A DNA stretch of 5,743 bases from Elusimicrobia bacterium RIFOXYB2_FULL_49_7 (lineage in GTDB: Bacteria > Fibrobacterota > OXYB2-FULL-49-7). Below the pieces are notes generated by a model that was not told the origin of the DNA, did not search any database, and saw nothing but the letters and a program-made list of their open reading frames with translations. The stretch covers positions 27,416 to 33,158 of the forward strand of contig MGVN01000157.1 of assembly GCA_001800515.1 (NCBI GenBank). The letters are read 5' to 3'. A program made the translations under genes and the position numbers. Positions 5,337-5,743 of this stretch are shown here, piece by piece; positions within the stretch are counted from its first letter, which is position 1; every line of letters begins with the position of its first letter.

Positions 5337-5743
5337 ATGGAAACTTTCATTCCTAAAATGCGCCCTTGTATCCGGGCTGGATTCACGGAAGGCGCGCAAG
5401 GCCGGGATCATTTTGAGGCCTTGTGCTTTGCAATCATCCATGATTTGAAGCGGATAGGTTTGACAAAACCGGATATTAAAATGGCTCTTATGGAATGGAA
5501 TAAACGGAATTATAAATCACTTTCAGAGGGAGAGGCGCGCCGCCAATTGGCTGATTATGTGGAATGGTTTTTTAAGAAAAACCCGAAATTAGGTTGCAAG
5601 AGTAAGCAATTGACACTACTATGCGTGTATTCTAATGGGGGATGTTCTTTTGCCTTTACCCCTGACAAAGAATGTGACAGGCTTCCTTTTGCATTGATAA
5701 CGGCAGATCAATACCTTCTCGAACGATACCCGGCCCATGCCTA
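5337..5743 (+). CDS. Primase-associated PriL-CTD/PriCT-like cysteine-rich protein, partial
   Basis: The frame opens at the ATG at 5337, five bases after the XRE-like stop, and runs off the right edge after 135 codons. No good Shine-Dalgarno is seen, so translation may be coupled to the upstream gene; upstream in-frame codons offer no other start. Residues 9-90 read RPCIRAGFTEG, GRDHFEALCFAIIHDLKRIGLTK, ALMEWNKRNYKSLSEGEARRQLADYV and LGCKSKQLTLLC. This matches the helical pattern at the C-terminus of mobile-element primases (PriCT) and of primase large subunits. Cysteines at 11, 87, 96 and 103 are spaced like the four that hold the iron-sulfur cluster in PriL; C30 and C113 are extra. A role in replication initiation of the element is inferred. 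Oddly, the domain sits at the very N-terminus with no polymerase domain before it. A helicase or other domain may follow off the window. Confidence 0.65.
   Translation, partial: METFIPKMRPCIRAGFTEGAQGRDHFEALCFAIIHDLKRIGLTKPDIKMALMEWNKRNYKSLSEGEARRQLADYVEWFFKKNPKLGCKSKQLTLLCVYSNGGCSFAFTPDKECDRLPFALITADQYLLERYPAHA

Noticed and set aside
1..5743. CRISPR array
   Set aside because: No regularly spaced repeats of 20 or more bases are present; the only longer repeat is the 18-base coding pair in the VWA gene.

Overview
The window looks like the edge of an accessory region in a Gram-negative bacterium of moderate GC content. The tRNA lacks an encoded CCA end, the protein on the left is a secreted, beta-rich VWA protein, and the ORF6N protein belongs to a family common in Bacteroidota, Fibrobacterota and related phyla. 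I would guess an FCB-type lineage, but only weakly, since nothing in the window identifies the taxon.

Layout. Positions 1-2446 (minus strand) are one long open reading frame running off the left edge. It starts with a signal peptide and carries a VWA domain with a complete-looking metal site, interrupted by a large insertion and followed by beta-rich sequence. It and a tRNA-Pro(CGG) gene at 2630-2703 (plus strand) point away from each other. The VWA gene and the tRNA look like chromosomal backbone. Everything to the right looks like accessory DNA: an atypical non-coding stretch just after the tRNA (2704-2964), a full-length ORF6N-domain protein (2965-3483) with an apparent terminator over its stop codon, a convergent small exported or membrane protein (3520-3867, minus), a 429-base gap with short repeats and a structured element (3868-4296), an unrecognised protein with a C-terminal HTH-like segment (4297-5016), and a tight pair made of a 68-residue XRE-like HTH protein (5125-5331) and a cysteine-rich primase-like protein (5337 to beyond the right edge).

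How it may fit together. The 5-base gap between the XRE-like gene and the primase-like gene suggests one transcript, as in regulator-plus-replication modules of phages, satellites and integrative elements. The abrupt change of gene content after the tRNA 3' end suggests integration there. No integrase, second att copy or relaxase lies in this window, so the element type is open. Base composition is mosaic: the row 4561-4620 is 25% GC and the row 5161-5220 is 62% GC, which suggests the genes came from different sources.

The best candidate for something new is the right end: a protein that begins directly with what looks like a PriL-C-terminal/PriCT-like helical domain and a cysteine set, with no primase catalytic domain before it, next to a small HTH protein and an unrecognised HTH-bearing protein.
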